The position numbers and the translations under genes were made by a program. Shown here piece after piece: positions 10,571 through 23,561 of a stretch of DNA of 64,000 bases. How positions within the stretch are numbered: position 1 is the stretch's first letter; every line of letters starts with the position of its first letter. The notes under the pieces were generated by a model. It saw nothing but the letters and a program-made list of their open reading frames with translations, was not told the DNA's origin and made no database searches. Source of the DNA: Guadua angustifolia (lineage: Eukaryota > Streptophyta > Magnoliopsida > Poales > Poaceae); NCBI GenBank assembly GCA_036346375.1, contig CM070504.1, forward strand, positions 5,259,890-5,323,889, in the 5' to 3' direction.

Positions 10571-11275
10571 TGTTCTTGTCTGAACACATTGCGTCATTTG
10601 CGTGTTTCGTTTATTATCCATTAAAGAAGAGTTCAATCTGTTTCCGCGTCTCCATGACTATGGTCAAATACCTCAGTTACCTCATTGGCTCATTGCGTTT
10701 GTTAACCAACCATCATGCAGATAAAAGCTCTAATCAAACCTGACCGGCCCACTCTGCAGGAAGCAGCAGCACACCATAGGAAAAGAATATGGCCAAGCAC
10801 GAGAAGCTCAAAAGGGCTTCTACCAAGCACCGGGGGATCAGTACGAGACCTGCCAGCATGAGCTTCTTCTGAGCTAAGAGAGCGTGTCAGCGAGTTGAGC
10901 CCAACACTGCTGCCATGAGCACGAAAAGTTTCTAAATTCTCCTAGCGCGGCCGGCAAGTGATGCGTGCCACTGGCCACGCCTTGGTCAGGGAGGACTATT
11001 TTTGCAAATTTACTCAGAAGAAGACTAGATTTGAAGAGAAAAAAAAGTCACGACGAGGCTAGAAAAGCTAAGGATTCATAGTAAAATGTATCGATGCTCA
11101 TGTAGTAAGTCATAACTATACATGCAATCTCGGTTTGATGTTTGACAGGCCCTACAATACGCTGCACTCAAAAACAGGGCCAAGTTGACAGATACCATTA
11201 GTGTAGAACGAGAAAGAAATGGGGTACAACAAAGCTGCCACAAATAATTCGACCAACAAGACAGACGATTCGTTC
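10571..11275. other. intergenic and VPS37 3' flank
   Basis: Between the Helitron-like element and the VPS37 stop codon. The VPS37 3' UTR must lie in the right-hand part. One short candidate reading frame at 10789-10872 is listed separately; otherwise nothing recognised. Confidence 0.5.
10789..10872 (+). other. candidate 27-residue small ORF
   Basis: ATG in context GAATATGG, reading MAKHEKLKRASTKH then RGISTRPASMSFF and TGA. It is very basic and Ser-rich. A TATA-like ATAAAAGC lies about 70 bp upstream (about 10720) with a short purine-rich leader between. I do not recognise the peptide. Chance is a real possibility for a frame this short; it could also be an exon remnant of a lost gene. Confidence 0.25.
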
Positions 11276-14200
11276 TCAGCGAAGCGAGGTCTTGCCGGCA
11301 AGATGGAGCAATGCCTGTTTGTGGTAGGCAGTGCGGAGCTTCTTGTACTTCTGCACAAAGGTAGGCAGGTCGATGTCCTTCTCCAGGAACTTCTGATGCA
11401 GCTCCTCAGACTCTTCATCCAACTTTGCCATTGACTCTGGAGCAAGCGCCAAGGTGAAGTATGTGCATGTCAGAGATGGGTTTGTGTGGCAAATATCATT
11501 ACACTATGAAACTTCAAGTAATGTTTGAGAAGCAACTAATCAAAGTTTCTGGAACTGGCACTACCACATGCACCACTGGGTTGGCCAGAACCAGCTCCCC
11601 GCTGATCAATGGCCGGTACATGAATGAGGTGCATGAGCTATGAATAGCAAACATTCAGATGTTGATGCACACACAGCAAAACATGTGCATGAGTGCGGTG
11701 TATTAATGTACATCATATACAATTACAAATCACAAGGTAAGCAATCTCAAATGGAAGTATTCAACTGACAGGGCTTGCAACTGCAATTGTTCAGAGTGCT
11801 TACCTCGGAGCTTGTCAAGCAGTGCAGCAGGAGAATAGGACTTCATAATCTCGTCCTTCTGCCTTTCCATGTCAGCCAACCTGTCTTGAGCAGCAGCTAG
11901 TTCTGTAGTTCTTATTATAGTGCACTGTATAAATCATAAATGCTATTAGAATGCAAGGGAAAAATTATGAAGTGCAGACAACATTAAAAGGAAAAAAAAA
12001 ACTTGTTTAATTGAATTTAATTTCTTTATAACGACTGGTTTAAAATAATGAATAGCATAACTACAGTAGTCGCAGAGATGGAGGAAATACTACCGAACCT
12101 GATTCCTGAGCTCCAAGATCCGTTGCTCCTTTTCCAAATTTTCCCCTGCAAGTTCACCAAATATCCAACAATATTTCATTTAGAAACAACGACAAGTTGT
12201 TTATATTTTCTTCACAGGTCAGCCAATCCAAGAATATTCTTGATTTGGAAACACTGTTAAGTCAATTTATAGAAATAAAATGAGTAACTCACTTGCAAGT
12301 TGCAATGTCTCCTTTCTAAGCTCATCACGTAACTGAACATTAAGAAAGAGCCACAGGTGAGAATTGACAAGTGGCCACTTAAGAATTTCTATTTGGGACA
12401 TCTCTTGCCAAGATTTAGCATTCAGATTAGCCTTCTATTTAAATTTAACATCAGTCAGCATCAAATATAAACTAATTGTAGAATAATCACCAACATGACT
12501 TCCTAAACCACTTCAATACCACACACAGATGTGCCACAGCCCACAGCCCTAGAGATGAGGGACCAGAAAGAAAAAAAGAAACACATATAGAGCATATAAT
12601 TAGCAATAGGGGGTTAATTCCAACACTCCATTTAACACTTGAACTATTTAACAACAGAACTCGGTCGATTTGTTCAATTTATAAGGTAGAAGTAACAAAG
12701 CTCACATGAACATCTGCAGTATGTAAGCTTCCAAAAATTTTATGCACAAGGTGATACAGGATAAAACTTTAAGAAATATTTCTGGCACAAAAGAAAATCG
12801 ATTTGGACTGATGTGCATCAGTTTTGACGAATATCTAGGGCATAGGTATCCCTAGCGGCCCGGAATGGAGGCCCACGACCTCCGACCAAGCCAACCCCAG
12901 AGAGCGGTCCGACCAGGCGCTATAGGACCGGCGCCCCGCGACCTACAGCAACGACGACCCAGGGTTGGCCCAACCAATGGGTCGGACCGATCGGCAGCCC
13001 AAGCGAGCTCGGTTCGTCTCCACCACGAAGCACATGTCGGATCGCCGAGAACGGCCCTGGCAATCGCTGGATTATTGTGCGACAATTCGTCTGTCGAAAG
13101 CGAGTGGGGCCATTGCTGCTTCAGGCGCTCCCCGAAGGCGACACCCTCGGCGTCGGCCTGACGCAGCAGCCAATGAAGGCGGTCGCCGTTCTCGGAGGAA
13201 CGGACCGAGCCGTCCCTCTGCGTCTTCACTGACCCAACAGGACGTGCAACCACCCGTCGGAGGCGGTCTGGCGATGGAACAAAGGCAAAAGCCGGACTCC
13301 AAGGCGCGAGCCCCATCCATTTTTTTCCTTTTCGCACTCTCGTGTAACCTCGCGCCACCGCCCCAGGCTATATAAGGGAGGCGTGGCCCGAGAGACGGAG
13401 GAGGCGATCTGGCGATCGAACACTGCGCCCAAGTCACCTCGTAGCCATTCGAATAACCCACACGAGGCGCCCAGAGGCTCGACCCTCGCTTGTAACACGA
13501 GCGGATACACCGGAGTGAATAACATCCGACCACCACACAGATTGGAGTAGGGGCGTTCGGCCGAACCAATATAAACCAGGACCTCTTCTCTTTTGGTCTA
13601 ACCATTCAAGGAGAAAGCGGGGTGAGCCTCTAAACCTACAAATTTACTTGCCGGTTCTCGAAACACCGACAAGTTTGCTAGTCTGAAATCTCTAATTAAT
13701 GGGAAAATTTCAGAGGTATTATCCATGACTAGATTGACTTACTAAAAGTCTAAAATTTAGTATATTTATGCTTAAACAAAAACACAAACTAAGATAAACA
13801 AGGGCAACCATTCTTAGCAACCCGAGATATAATTAGAATCAATGAAAGAAAAAGATCATTACGAATGGTAGCTATCATGTAGAAAAGCAGCTCAAAATTA
13901 CCATGGTGAAGTCAGAAACACAATTATCAAACAATGGTACATGCAGCAACAAAGCTTACACTGTTCTGGGTTTTGACTTGATCAAGTGAATTGAAAAAAG
14001 CATTATATGCCTCTTTGTCTTTCAACAGCCTCTGCAATTCATCAACGCTGCACAAAAACAGAAGGCACAAAAATTAGTAACAACATTATGATAATCCATG
14101 GTTCAGTTCTGTATTCCAAACAAGTATGCACCACCACATATAAAGGAATACTCTGCAAATACACACACTGTAAAAATTGGGAAATTAGAAACAAAAAAGA

Positions 14201-15854
14201 ACTATGCATAAGCGCTCTTTCCAAAATTCTCTAGCATTTATCTACATCCCCTCCAACTTACACCAATTATCTTACCTTCTGTAGATTGTTTTCTACACAG
14301 CAATAATTATTCTATATTTCCCCTCTAGAATAATCCTACTCAATCCCTCTACTTGGTTCTGGTCTATCTGGCTTGTCTGAAAACACTAAGAAGACCACAT
14401 CCAAGAATTTCCCATTTGTACACAGGTCAATCTAATCTCTGTAATGCCAAACTGCAATACAATGGCGCATGCTGAAGTTAAAAGACCATGCCTACTATAG
14501 TATACGGATATTAGAATACCCATATAGCACAGCGCCGCAGACCATGACACATAACAGAATTATCTTGCAGCTGGCTAGCAGAACAGCTCAGCTCTGCACA
14601 GTAAGAGTTGGACACATTATCTTCCCATCTGTAAAGAGAATAAATAGCATATGCAGAGGTGTTGTTGGTATTGTGAGAAAAAAGAAACAATTTTACATTT
14701 CAGAGTTAAATTTGGTCTTGTTAAGCAACATTGGTATAATTCTACCTTCTAATAAGTTCATCAAATTTTAGCATGACCAAAGAATTTTAGCTGCTATGGT
14801 ACACACAGCAAGAAAATGCCAGCCTTGATACCATTATTTTTTTTCAAGAACACAACCTTGATATCATTATTGTAGTGTGATACAAACTAATATCAAAATT
14901 TTACTGCTTTAAAAAAGAACATTTCTCTAAAAGCGCCAAGTCCAAAGTGCCTCAGTTCGAGGATAAGCATTGAAATACATGTCATATCACGGTAAGAAAG
15001 TAACAGATCAGTTGTGATTTTGTAATCCATAATACAGACCAGGTAAGGTAAAAATACAAAGAGTCAAAGACAATGTTGTATACAAAACGTTATAAGCAAT
15101 ACTGACAGAAAAAAAGGACAATCGCTTACCTCTTATCCTTCAAACGAGCAATTATCCCTGCAGCCTCAGCTGGAGATGGTTGACCACGCGATGAAGACTG
15201 AGGATGATCTAAAGCTCTTTGATGTGGATTAGCACTGGAAGAGCTGGGCGTGGATGGATGTGAAGATGAACCTACCACTGAGGGAGGGTACCAAGATTGC
15301 GTAGGGATGTCCTGGAAATTTGTATCAGGTTGTTGCTGCTGAGAGCTGCTGTTAGCATGCATTCAGCAGAGCCAATGTCAGTATGTAAGGGAAGCAAAAG
15401 TTTCGAAGCAAGCTTAAGACAAATCATACTGAATCACAGTGTTGAACTGTTGATTCACATATGCTAATCTTATAATCCAATGTAACTTAAGATCCAACTG
15501 CAAGGAATGGCAGTACTAATGAGGCCAACTCGCTTAGGCTGACAAAACAATCTTTTGGAGCATAGGTGAGGAAATTTCTGTAGGGCTTTGCAATAAACTA
15601 CGAATTAAGAACCACACCGAGCTTGATGGCTAGCACTTGCAGACAAATTAGCATGAGCTGACAACTTATTTGCAATGTTCCCTAATATTTGGTTTTAAGA
15701 AAAGAGGCAACTTAATTCAGACAAGAAAGAGTAAAAATTAGCTCCATGAGGCTGAAAAATGAATGGCCAGGACTCAGAAATGAGAAGAAGCAACAACACC
15801 AAGATTACTTTCAGTGACATTAACCTACCCAAAAAGAGGAAATCTCCAGCTCAT
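11276..15854 (-). CDS. VPS37: VPS37 homologue, ESCRT-I subunit (Mod(r) domain)
   Basis: Seven minus-strand exons join in frame: 15854-15829, 15348-15130, 14047-13960, 12332-12293, 12145-12099, 11924-11804, 11436-11276 (702 nt, 233 residues), all with GT/AG borders. The start gives M-S-W-R-F-P-L-F-G. A Ser/Pro/Gln-rich linker follows (QSWYPPSVVGSSSHPSTPSS), then PSPAEAAGIIARLKDK, VDELQRLLKDKEAYNAFF, LRDELRKETLQLA, ENLEKEQRILELRNQ, CTIIRTTELAAAQDRLAD and the C-terminal DEESEELHQKFLEKDIDLP, FVQKYKKLRTAYH. This is the coiled-coil Mod(r) region. VPS37 joins VPS23 and VPS28 in ESCRT-I and sorts ubiquitinated membrane proteins into multivesicular endosomes in the cytoplasm. No stop or frameshift is seen. 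A solo LTR sits in intron 3 and a hAT element starts about 340 bp upstream of the ATG, so its promoter or 5' UTR may be split. Confidence 0.94.
12825..13671 (+). mobile_element. solo LTR in VPS37 intron 3
   Basis: Begins TGACGAATATC, ends CACCGACA (TG...CA), and is flanked by a perfect 5-bp target duplication AGTTT (12820-12824 and 13672-13676). It is GC-rich, unlike the surrounding intron. A TATA box (CTATATAAGGGAGG, about 13367-13380) marks the U3/R promoter. No internal retrotransposon domain remains, so the internal part was lost by LTR-LTR recombination. Long GC-rich open frames on both strands here are not genes. Confidence 0.9.
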
Positions 15855-16196
15855 TGTAGAAGAGCAATCTGCATGAAAAGAAAGAAAAGGTTATGGATGT
15901 CAATCGTTGTATTGATTGAAATTGTAACTTGAAATGCTCTAGTCCTTATCATTTAAGAAGATTGAAGTGAACATCTAAATAAAATCTGATGGCAAATAAC
16001 TTGTCAATGGTAATGACTAATGAACGCCGCCGGTGACAGTACAGCAGTCTGTTGCATCATCAAAAACAATCTTTCGATTAAATTTCTACCAAACTGAATT
16101 TCATCCGTCATTCAAAATGTCACGCTCGTAATCAGATATGGTCATGTGTTGTGCAGGATGTGGTTTCTACTCTCAAATCGCCTAGATGTGCTATAC

Positions 16197-19100
16197 CAGG
16201 GGCGGACCGAACGTGGGTCATGGGGGTTCATTTGAACCCCCCAAAATTTGGCAAAATAAACTGCTACTAGTACTCCACCACGGAGCAAACAAATCCGCAA
16301 CAAACTCCATGGACTGAACTATCCATCCCAGAAAGAAAGATTTGGATGAGATTGCTCACAGCAAGAAAAGATCCCCAGGACAAAGCTCACTCTTAGAACA
16401 ACAATCGAAGCTAGAGCTTCCTTACCAGCAAAAGAAGAGATCAATCCAAGTCCGGATGGATCTCCACTCCACGCCAGTCGGTAGAGCGGAGGAGGATGCC
16501 TACGAGATAAGAAGTTCTTCGCTTCGAGGTTAAGACAAACGGTTAGCCTCGACGAGATCTGGAGAAGAAGAAAAGAGGATGGGCTAGAAGAAGACCCGAT
16601 CAAACGTCGGGCCGGGCCGGGCTTAAAAAGCCCAGACTTAAAACGTCAGGTCCGAGCCCAGCCCAAAGCCTGATAAGTGTAAACTTGGCGAGCCCTAGGC
16701 CTAGCCTTATCTGGCCGTGGGGCAGACATAGAGTGAAGAAAAAGAAAAAAAAATCTAAGTGGTAGCTTTTCTTATCAAATTAGCACATGAAGCAATGCAA
16801 CATAGAGTTAGAGGGGTTTTTTATTTTTACAAAAATCATCGATAAAAAATAGTTGGTTATAGGAGCGAACATCAAATCATAACAATTATTTAAAATAAAA
16901 ACATATGCTAGACTTTCTCACTACTCTCACATAAGTATGCTAGGCTTGTTGGGTATAACATGTTGGTAGCAATTCCTTTCTTCAAAAGACTAATTAAATG
17001 TGGTGGTTGTTGGGTCCGATATATGCTGGGCAATAATGTAAGTACGAATCACTAAGTAGAACAAAAAATTAAGGTAAGTAAGACAATAGGCACTTAATCA
17101 AATCCCCTATTCATCTTCTTTACTAGTAGACTATTTGAGCAGCAAATATGCAGATAACCCTACGAACCAACACCATGGGAGTTTAAGGAGGAGGATGACC
17201 TAGGGAGATTTCGCATAAGGTGAGGGTAGGGAGGGAGGAGGCGAAGGTGATGGGAGGGCATGAGGAGAAGCAATAGGGGAGTTGTCGCCAAAGATGAGGT
17301 CAAGGATATTGAGGTCGTCGAAAGGAGATGGGGATTCAGGCTAGGATGAAGCAAGGGTTTTATATGGCAGCTGCGGTTAGGATTGGAGGCTTGCAGTTGA
17401 GCACAAGTGCTTGCATTACGTCACTGATGATCTTGCCATTCCAATCCTTTTTTTTGTAATCGGGAATTTGTGCGCTCTTATCCTATGCTCTTTCCATTAT
17501 CCAGAGAAGAATAGTAGGTGACGGTTAAAACTGACGATTGGGTATTTCTGAGTTAATGAAAAGGGAAAAAGGTGTGAAGGAAGTAAGATTAGCAGTTAAG
17601 AGAAGAATAAAAAATAATTTGGCATCGAAGGACAAATTGAAACAAATACTCGCACCAACACACAAGGATAAATGACCTATGTTTCGTCAGTGACAAACAA
17701 CCGTTGTAGTTGAAAATTATGGTTGCAGGTGCACAATGCGCTACTCTACTCTAAAGACCTAGCCATATATATTCTAAATCAAGTAATCAATATAGTGGGT
17801 ATTAAAAAAAAGCAATTAGCATAGTATTTCATGAAATATTTTTTAGGTTCGCATTGTGTATAATCATATCGAGCTGATAGCATAGCAACGCTCTATTTTT
17901 TGTGAGAAGCGCAAATCCTTCAAATGCGAATTTTATGAAAAAAAGTATAATTTCACTGAAAACCTTACCAAAACGCTCATTCCAAATAGATTTTTAGTCC
18001 ATGACCATTCATGGCAGGCATACATCTTTTCTCCTATTTTAAAAACATATTTGACCATACACAATCATATGGAGTTTGATCTTTCTGAAATACAGATTGT
18101 CGATGATCGGGATCGCCTGACCGCAAAAGTGTATGGGGGTTAGTGTGAATGTGGGACCAGGAACTAGCTTCGCTCATCGAGGAAACAAACTCGCTGCTCT
18201 GATGGTCGGAGAAAAGAGAGAGACACAAAGAATTATATTGGTCCGAGACCCTGTTGCAGGTAATAGCTCTACTCCAATCTTGCCCGGAGGCGAAGAAGTT
18301 CACTATGTATGAGTACAAAGAATGCTCCCTAGCTCGAGCTTCTGTGATTTGAGTGTCTGTGTGTATTCTATGTTACGATCTCCCTAGGTGTGTTCGTCTC
18401 GGGGGGTTTTATCCTCGTCGCGGCTGTTACCAGAAACGGCCGGGAGAGATTCTGGGAGAGTGGCTTCATGCGTACTAAAGGTGGATCATAACCGCCCCGG
18501 ATTTGCCGCCCACATCTGGCTTAACTCCACCATTTAAGGATCTTGGTAACCACCGGTATGAATGTTCGATCTAGATTCCCGAGCTCGACCCCTCCGAGCG
18601 GGAGTTGATTCCTTACCCCCTAGCTCGAGGTCGTGCGGGAGCCGCGTGGTCAACAACGCGGTCAGAGGGCCTCTCGGCTCGAGCTCGAGCTAGGAGTTTG
18701 CTGACTGACCCGTTGACCAGGCAGGGGTTTTCCAGTCCCCAACACAGATGATTTCATAGAAATAAATAGGTACTTTAGATATTTTATTTGAAGGAATTTG
18801 ATGGTGCCAATAGTCATGAATCTAGTGGTCATAAGAATTTATATAGTCGTTTAAATAAAAAATATACATTATTTGCAAGAGTTGGTTTTGACTTGTAAAT
18901 ATTTACATTTTATTTTTTCAAAGCAATATGCTCAACAAAATATTGATGTTAAGTTATTCTCGTGGAGAGTTAAATCCTTAATAAAGACAAAATATGTACT
19001 AATTCATTTTCTACGTACGTAAAAAACACCATTTATATGCTAACATATAAAATAAGGTTAGAGTTAATATCTATTTTAAGAATAAAATGCACCTTTGTAT

Positions 19101-19326
19101 TGTCACCTATAATAGTTTTGCCCTAAAAAACATGAACCGTGTCATCACCAAACAAAGTGTTAGTGCTAACTTATTACTTCAAAAAATTTAACTTTTATTG
19201 TCGTTTAATAGACTTAGAAATGTGACTTTTATCTTTAATTTTTATAAATAATATAAATATATATTAAAAAATATAGCATAATGTGATTAGCGAACACCTA
19301 TCCGTAAAATCCTAAATCTGCCACTG
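16197..19326. mobile_element. hAT-type element (CAGGGGCGGA TIR), non-autonomous, 3.1 kb
   Basis: Left end CAGGGGCGGACC pairs with right end CTAAATCTGCCACTG (inverse CAGTGGCAGATTTAG). It is flanked by TGCTATAC (16189-16196) and CGCTATAC (19327-19334), a 7/8 target duplication as expected for hAT. No transposase is recognisable. It carries a nested solo LTR (18098-18744) and otherwise AT-rich filler. It lies upstream of VPS37, whose first coding exon is at 15854. Confidence 0.8.
18098..18744 (-). mobile_element. solo LTR nested in the hAT element
   Basis: On the minus strand begins TGTTGGGGACTGGAAAACCC and ends GATCATCGACA. A perfect 5-bp target duplication CAGAT flanks it (18093-18097 and 18745-18749). 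It is GC-rich and has no internal domain. Because it interrupts the hAT element it is the younger insertion. Confidence 0.85.
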
Positions 19327-19523
19327 CGCTATACTAACTCTCTAAACTAACCTAACTAATATAATAATGGTATAATTCATCAGGACCTAGCGAATCCGCA
19401 GTTGGGTGGGAAAGAAAAATCTGAGCGCACGCCAACTCCAATGGGGAATTCTCGAGGTCTTTTTCTACGAGCGCTGGCTATCACTCCCCCCAGTCTGCGC
19501 AGATATCAAGGAATTGCACGTAA
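19327..19523. other. short intergenic spacer
   Basis: About 200 bp between the hAT and the next MITE, including the right target duplication. Nothing recognised. Confidence 0.5.
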
Positions 19524-19951
19524 GGCCATTCACAATGAGAGTTTTGTTCTGCGGTTTTCATAAGTACTAATGTTATATTTAGATGTTTGAGTTGATGAAT
19601 AAACAACCTCTGCCAACGACAGCTTATTTCATAGCTTCATAGCATGACATAACATTTAATTGTTGTATAGTGTTGTGATCAACTATCTGCCATATATTAA
19701 TGTAGCCACTTGCAATTATATTTAGCACACTACAATATGGCCACACGAGATTGAGAAAAGGTGTGGAGATGAAACAAATCACTCGGTGGGGTTTCATCCA
19801 GGTTTAAAACACTTAGTAGCAGTGTCACCCGTTTGTCCCCTGAAAACTTCAACTCTCTCTCTCATCAAATTTGTTCATTACACACCACTGCTATGAAGAT
19901 CCCATTTAATGAGAATGAGGCTACTCATAAAAGCTTGCATTGTGAATGGCC
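19524..19951. mobile_element. Tourist-like (PIF/Harbinger) MITE
   Basis: Terminal inverted repeats GGCCATTCACAATG and CATTGTGAATGGCC are perfect over 14 bp, flanked by TAA on both sides (19521-19523 and 19952-19954), the Harbinger 3-bp target. 428 bp, no coding capacity. Confidence 0.9.
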
Positions 19952-21035
19952 TAAGCCTAACCAATCAACCTTGTAATTTGACAGTTTCGCGAGGATTTTC
20001 CGCGCAGAAAATGAATGCACCCGCCCACACCACATATCAGAGGTGGAAGTGGAGGCACATCGGATCGGATACAATCAATCCCACCGGAATACGGAAGAAG
20101 GGGGAGCGAGAAGGTTAGCTTGCCGACCGCATACGTGCTGCGTTGGTTGCTTCGCGTGGGAGGAAGACCGATTGGTGGTCGGTGCAAGTAAAGTTGGGAG
20201 AGACGAGAGGAAGAGGCGAGACAAGTCGTTGCCGCCTGCCTGGTTACGATGACCAGACCAAGTATGCCAGGCCCAGGCAACGTGGATGCGACCCTAGTAA
20301 CATGGGCCATTTTCATATCCATTTGGAGTTTTAGGGTTTTGGGACATTGCGCCACAAGGCAAGCCACCGACGCGTAAGGGGGTATAGACGGTAGTTATAT
20401 GTATAATTAGTAGATATTATATTTCTCTAATTTATGTCATCTAAAATTATATGTGATAAAGTCTTACAAATAGCTAATATGTACTACTGTATATTCTTTT
20501 TTACCGTATCTGGGCAAGGAGAGAGGTATACCACTGATTTGCATACGTCTGTGTGGCATGCACCACTGAGGCAATGGCAGCGCTGACCGAGTAGGCCAAG
20601 TCAAACGTGTGGACGGTTGATTTGGTAGGTTCGGTTCGTTCATGGTGCCAGGTGGGTTCATTTCCACCATATATTTTTATGTTGGTTCCGTTCGCCGTGT
20701 TGTGGCCAGGGCCTACATTACCTAATCAACATCAGAAAATCGCCCACGCATCGGTAACGATTTTCATCCAAAATCAGTAGAAACCGAATGAAAGGCAAAG
20801 TCAAAACTTTTAAACTCGATGGTCAAACAACGATGAAATAATTCGAAAATTGACCGGTTTTTACTGAGTTTTGACAAGTTTACATTGAAAATCGACACAC
20901 AATGAAAATTGGAAAAAAATTACAAAAATGATAAAATTCATATTTATAAATCCAAGAAGGGGAAGGCTCTAAGACTTCAATCATATGTCAGAATAATAGG
21001 GACCTTACTTGATCTCTTTACTACTAATGACAAAA
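19952..21035. other. GC-rich then AT-rich gene-free stretch
   Basis: About 19980-20350 is GC-rich and rich in purines on the plus strand (pyrimidine-rich on the minus strand), like a plant 5' UTR or promoter on the minus strand. It could be the original VPS37 promoter pushed away by the hAT and MITE insertions (inference). The remainder is AT-rich with no feature I recognise. Confidence 0.35.
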
Positions 21036-21285
21036 TCTCTACTATATAAAGCAAGAGTTTCTTCCCGTATCATTTCAACAAAATTACCCATCTTTGCCAC
21101 TGCTCTTTAATTACCCACCTTTACCATTATTAGTACTCTTTGCAAATAAATTTTTTATCGCAAATTGAGTTTCAATCATTGTAAATTCAGATTGAATAGT
21201 ATTAATCAGACAAGGTTAATACTTTTTGCAAATAAATTTTTATGATAAATTGAGTTTTCGTTGCAACGCACGGACACATGACTAG
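21036..21285 (+). mobile_element. short non-autonomous Helitron
   Basis: Starts TCTCTACTATATAAAGC directly after a host A and ends GTTGCAACGCACGGACACAT-GA-CTAG directly before a host T, the classic termini of grass Helitrons. Only 250 bp, no coding capacity. Confidence 0.85.
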
Positions 21286-21769
21286 TTCATATTTATAGAA
21301 GGGACGATGTAGCAGTAATCATAGCAACAGAAACATTACACTCCTAATTGCTTTTCAACAACAATTTCCCCAATTGCAACTGAAAGCTCGTTTTCCATTT
21401 GACAGTGTGGTTCCACAGAAGATACAATCAAGTAGTAAAACAATGGCTCACTTGCCTTGCAAACAATTTTTTTTTCCAAAGCAAAACACATCCTTTGGTT
21501 CTAAATTTTACAATTTTAAGTAGTCTATATTCGGTTTTGCTAAAAAAAATTGTTTTTTTTAAATCATGGTAGATATCAACAAGCTATTAATACTAATTTT
21601 AGAAAACTTTTGGATAATTTTTTTTCAAATTTTCTGAATTTGAATTGGATCGGTTTACCGACCGGTTCTGTTTCTCGAGCTGGACTAGTATGGTCGATTT
21701 TCACAATTTTCATCAATATTGTGAACCTTGGTTGTGGCTCGATCAGCTGAAGTTTCCTACACACATGAT

Positions 21770-22397
21770 TAGGGATGGCAATCGGGTGCGGCGGATACTG
21801 GTAGTACTTGCCCATACTCATACCCGCGAACCAAAATCTCCCTACAGTATACTACTTGAAAAGTCGCATGAAAAATCTCACCACCATTGCCGGTCAGGCA
21901 ATTGGATACTACATGGGTATACTGTTTACTAGCCACCATCAACATTCTTTTTAACCAAATGGCACTAGAAACTAATGAGCTATGGTACTAATACAATCTT
22001 TTTGATGAAGTTATGTGTATTAGCTACATTCTATGGATTAAAGAATGAATATCAATGATTCAAAATTTCAAATGTACATGAGAATAGAATTAAAATAATA
22101 TATGCAGACAAATAATACACGGATGCTCAAGTTCAACAATTAATGAAATGAGTTACCACAAATTGGGGATCAAGTGGCCAACTGGGTGCCTATTCTAGCT
22201 CGTATATCAATAGGATATGGCGGTAATCGGGCGAAACGGGTACAGGTGAAGCTCCCCCATACCCATATCCGTTTGCCCATCGAGTAAAGTTTGGCCCCCA
22301 TAAATATACCCGCGGGTAATAAAAGAGGAACATACCCACCTCTATTAGGGTTTTTACCCGTGGGTACATGGGTAATCAGGTAAGATTGCCATCCCTA
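21770..22397. mobile_element. hAT MITE (TAGGGATGGCAAT TIR)
   Basis: Perfect 13-bp terminal inverted repeats TAGGGATGGCAAT / ATTGCCATCCCTA. Flanks CACATGAT (21762-21769) and CATATGAT (22398-22405) match at 7 of 8 bases. Subterminal GGGTA/TACCC motifs are abundant at both ends. Confidence 0.88.
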
Positions 22398-22823
22398 CAT
22401 ATGATCGAGGAACTGCCAGAGCACAGTGACAACAATGTACATTATAGGGTACTTCAAGTTGCCTATGTATGTGTGGAGGGTTGGATCTGAAAACAGGCTT
22501 AGGACAGATGCAGTTGCTTATTGTGTTGGTCATCCAATCCTATAAGGATGAAGCCATCTAAGTTCATACTTAGTTAGAGAGATGAGATATGGATATGAAA
22601 TGAGCCATTGTTTTGTTTGATTGGAGAGATGAAAATTGTATGGAATGATAGTTGGATGGTGGTTGGTGGATAGGATGGGAATTCATATTTAATTAGTGAG
22701 ATGAGAGTTAGATAGCGTTATTCAACTAAATTTGTTGGATAGTCTCATCCAATATCTCCGATAAATATTCTCGTTTCTTAGCTGCCTTCGTCCACCCAAT
22801 ATATCCAACTGTCCCTTTCCACC

Positions 22824-23561
22824 TAGGGATGAAAATAGGATAGGAAATATCCGCCCGATCCGATCCCGAATCCGTTTAAAATCCATACCGATGTTATCCG
22901 TATCCGTATTCGGAAAATCCGATGTAATATGGGTTAGGATATGGGAAGAGCAATATCCGATCCGTATCCGAAAAATCTCATGTAATATGGGTTAGGATAT
23001 GGGAAGAGCAATATCCAACCCGATATCCGGTAAATATCCGACCCGATATCCGGATAAAATCAATTATTCTTCCATTAATTTAGTTCATTATTGGATAGAT
23101 AGAATAGTTGTTTGATACTGGCACTAAAAAACACTACTTTGTTATTAGACGTGAACTTCAACAAATCTATCAACAAATAAATAGAGTGATGACATAATAC
23201 TTTTACCTAAATTGATTTGTTCAACTTATTTGATAAACTTCTTTTCTATTCAAATTAATGGAATTAGTTGAGTCACTAAATTGCACCTCTAACTATACTA
23301 CCATCCTACGTTGAAATAATTATGACTTGAAGCTAATGTTGTAAGGTTAATGCTTCATTCGTTCTTTTACGTACACAATTATGTACTATACTACTATCCG
23401 ATTATGATATCCGATCTGACCCAAAGTAAATTATCCGCTCCAATATCTGAATCCCGAATAATCCAATTCAATGTCCGTATCCGACTTCGAATCCCAAAAA
23501 AAATATAGATTAGAATCACGGGCGAGCAATATCCGCCTATCCGAAGTCGGTTTCACCTCTA
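22824..23561. mobile_element. hAT MITE (TAGGGATGAAAAT TIR)
   Basis: Ends TAGGGATGAAAAT and CGGTTTCACCTCTA are imperfect inverted repeats. Flanks TTTCCACC (22816-22823) and ATTCCACC (23562-23569) match at 7 of 8 bases. Subterminal ATATCCG/CGGATAT motifs recur many times at both ends, and a direct duplication (TGTAATATGGGTTAGGATAT at about 22923 and 22980) lies near the left end. Confidence 0.85.

Noticed and set aside
10191..10589. 132-codon minus-strand and 76-codon plus-strand open frames
   Set aside because: They overlap each other inside the repetitive Helitron-like element and have low-complexity composition.
12852..13605. Several long GC-rich open frames on both strands
   Set aside because: They lie entirely within a solo LTR with perfect TSD; high GC explains the lack of stops.
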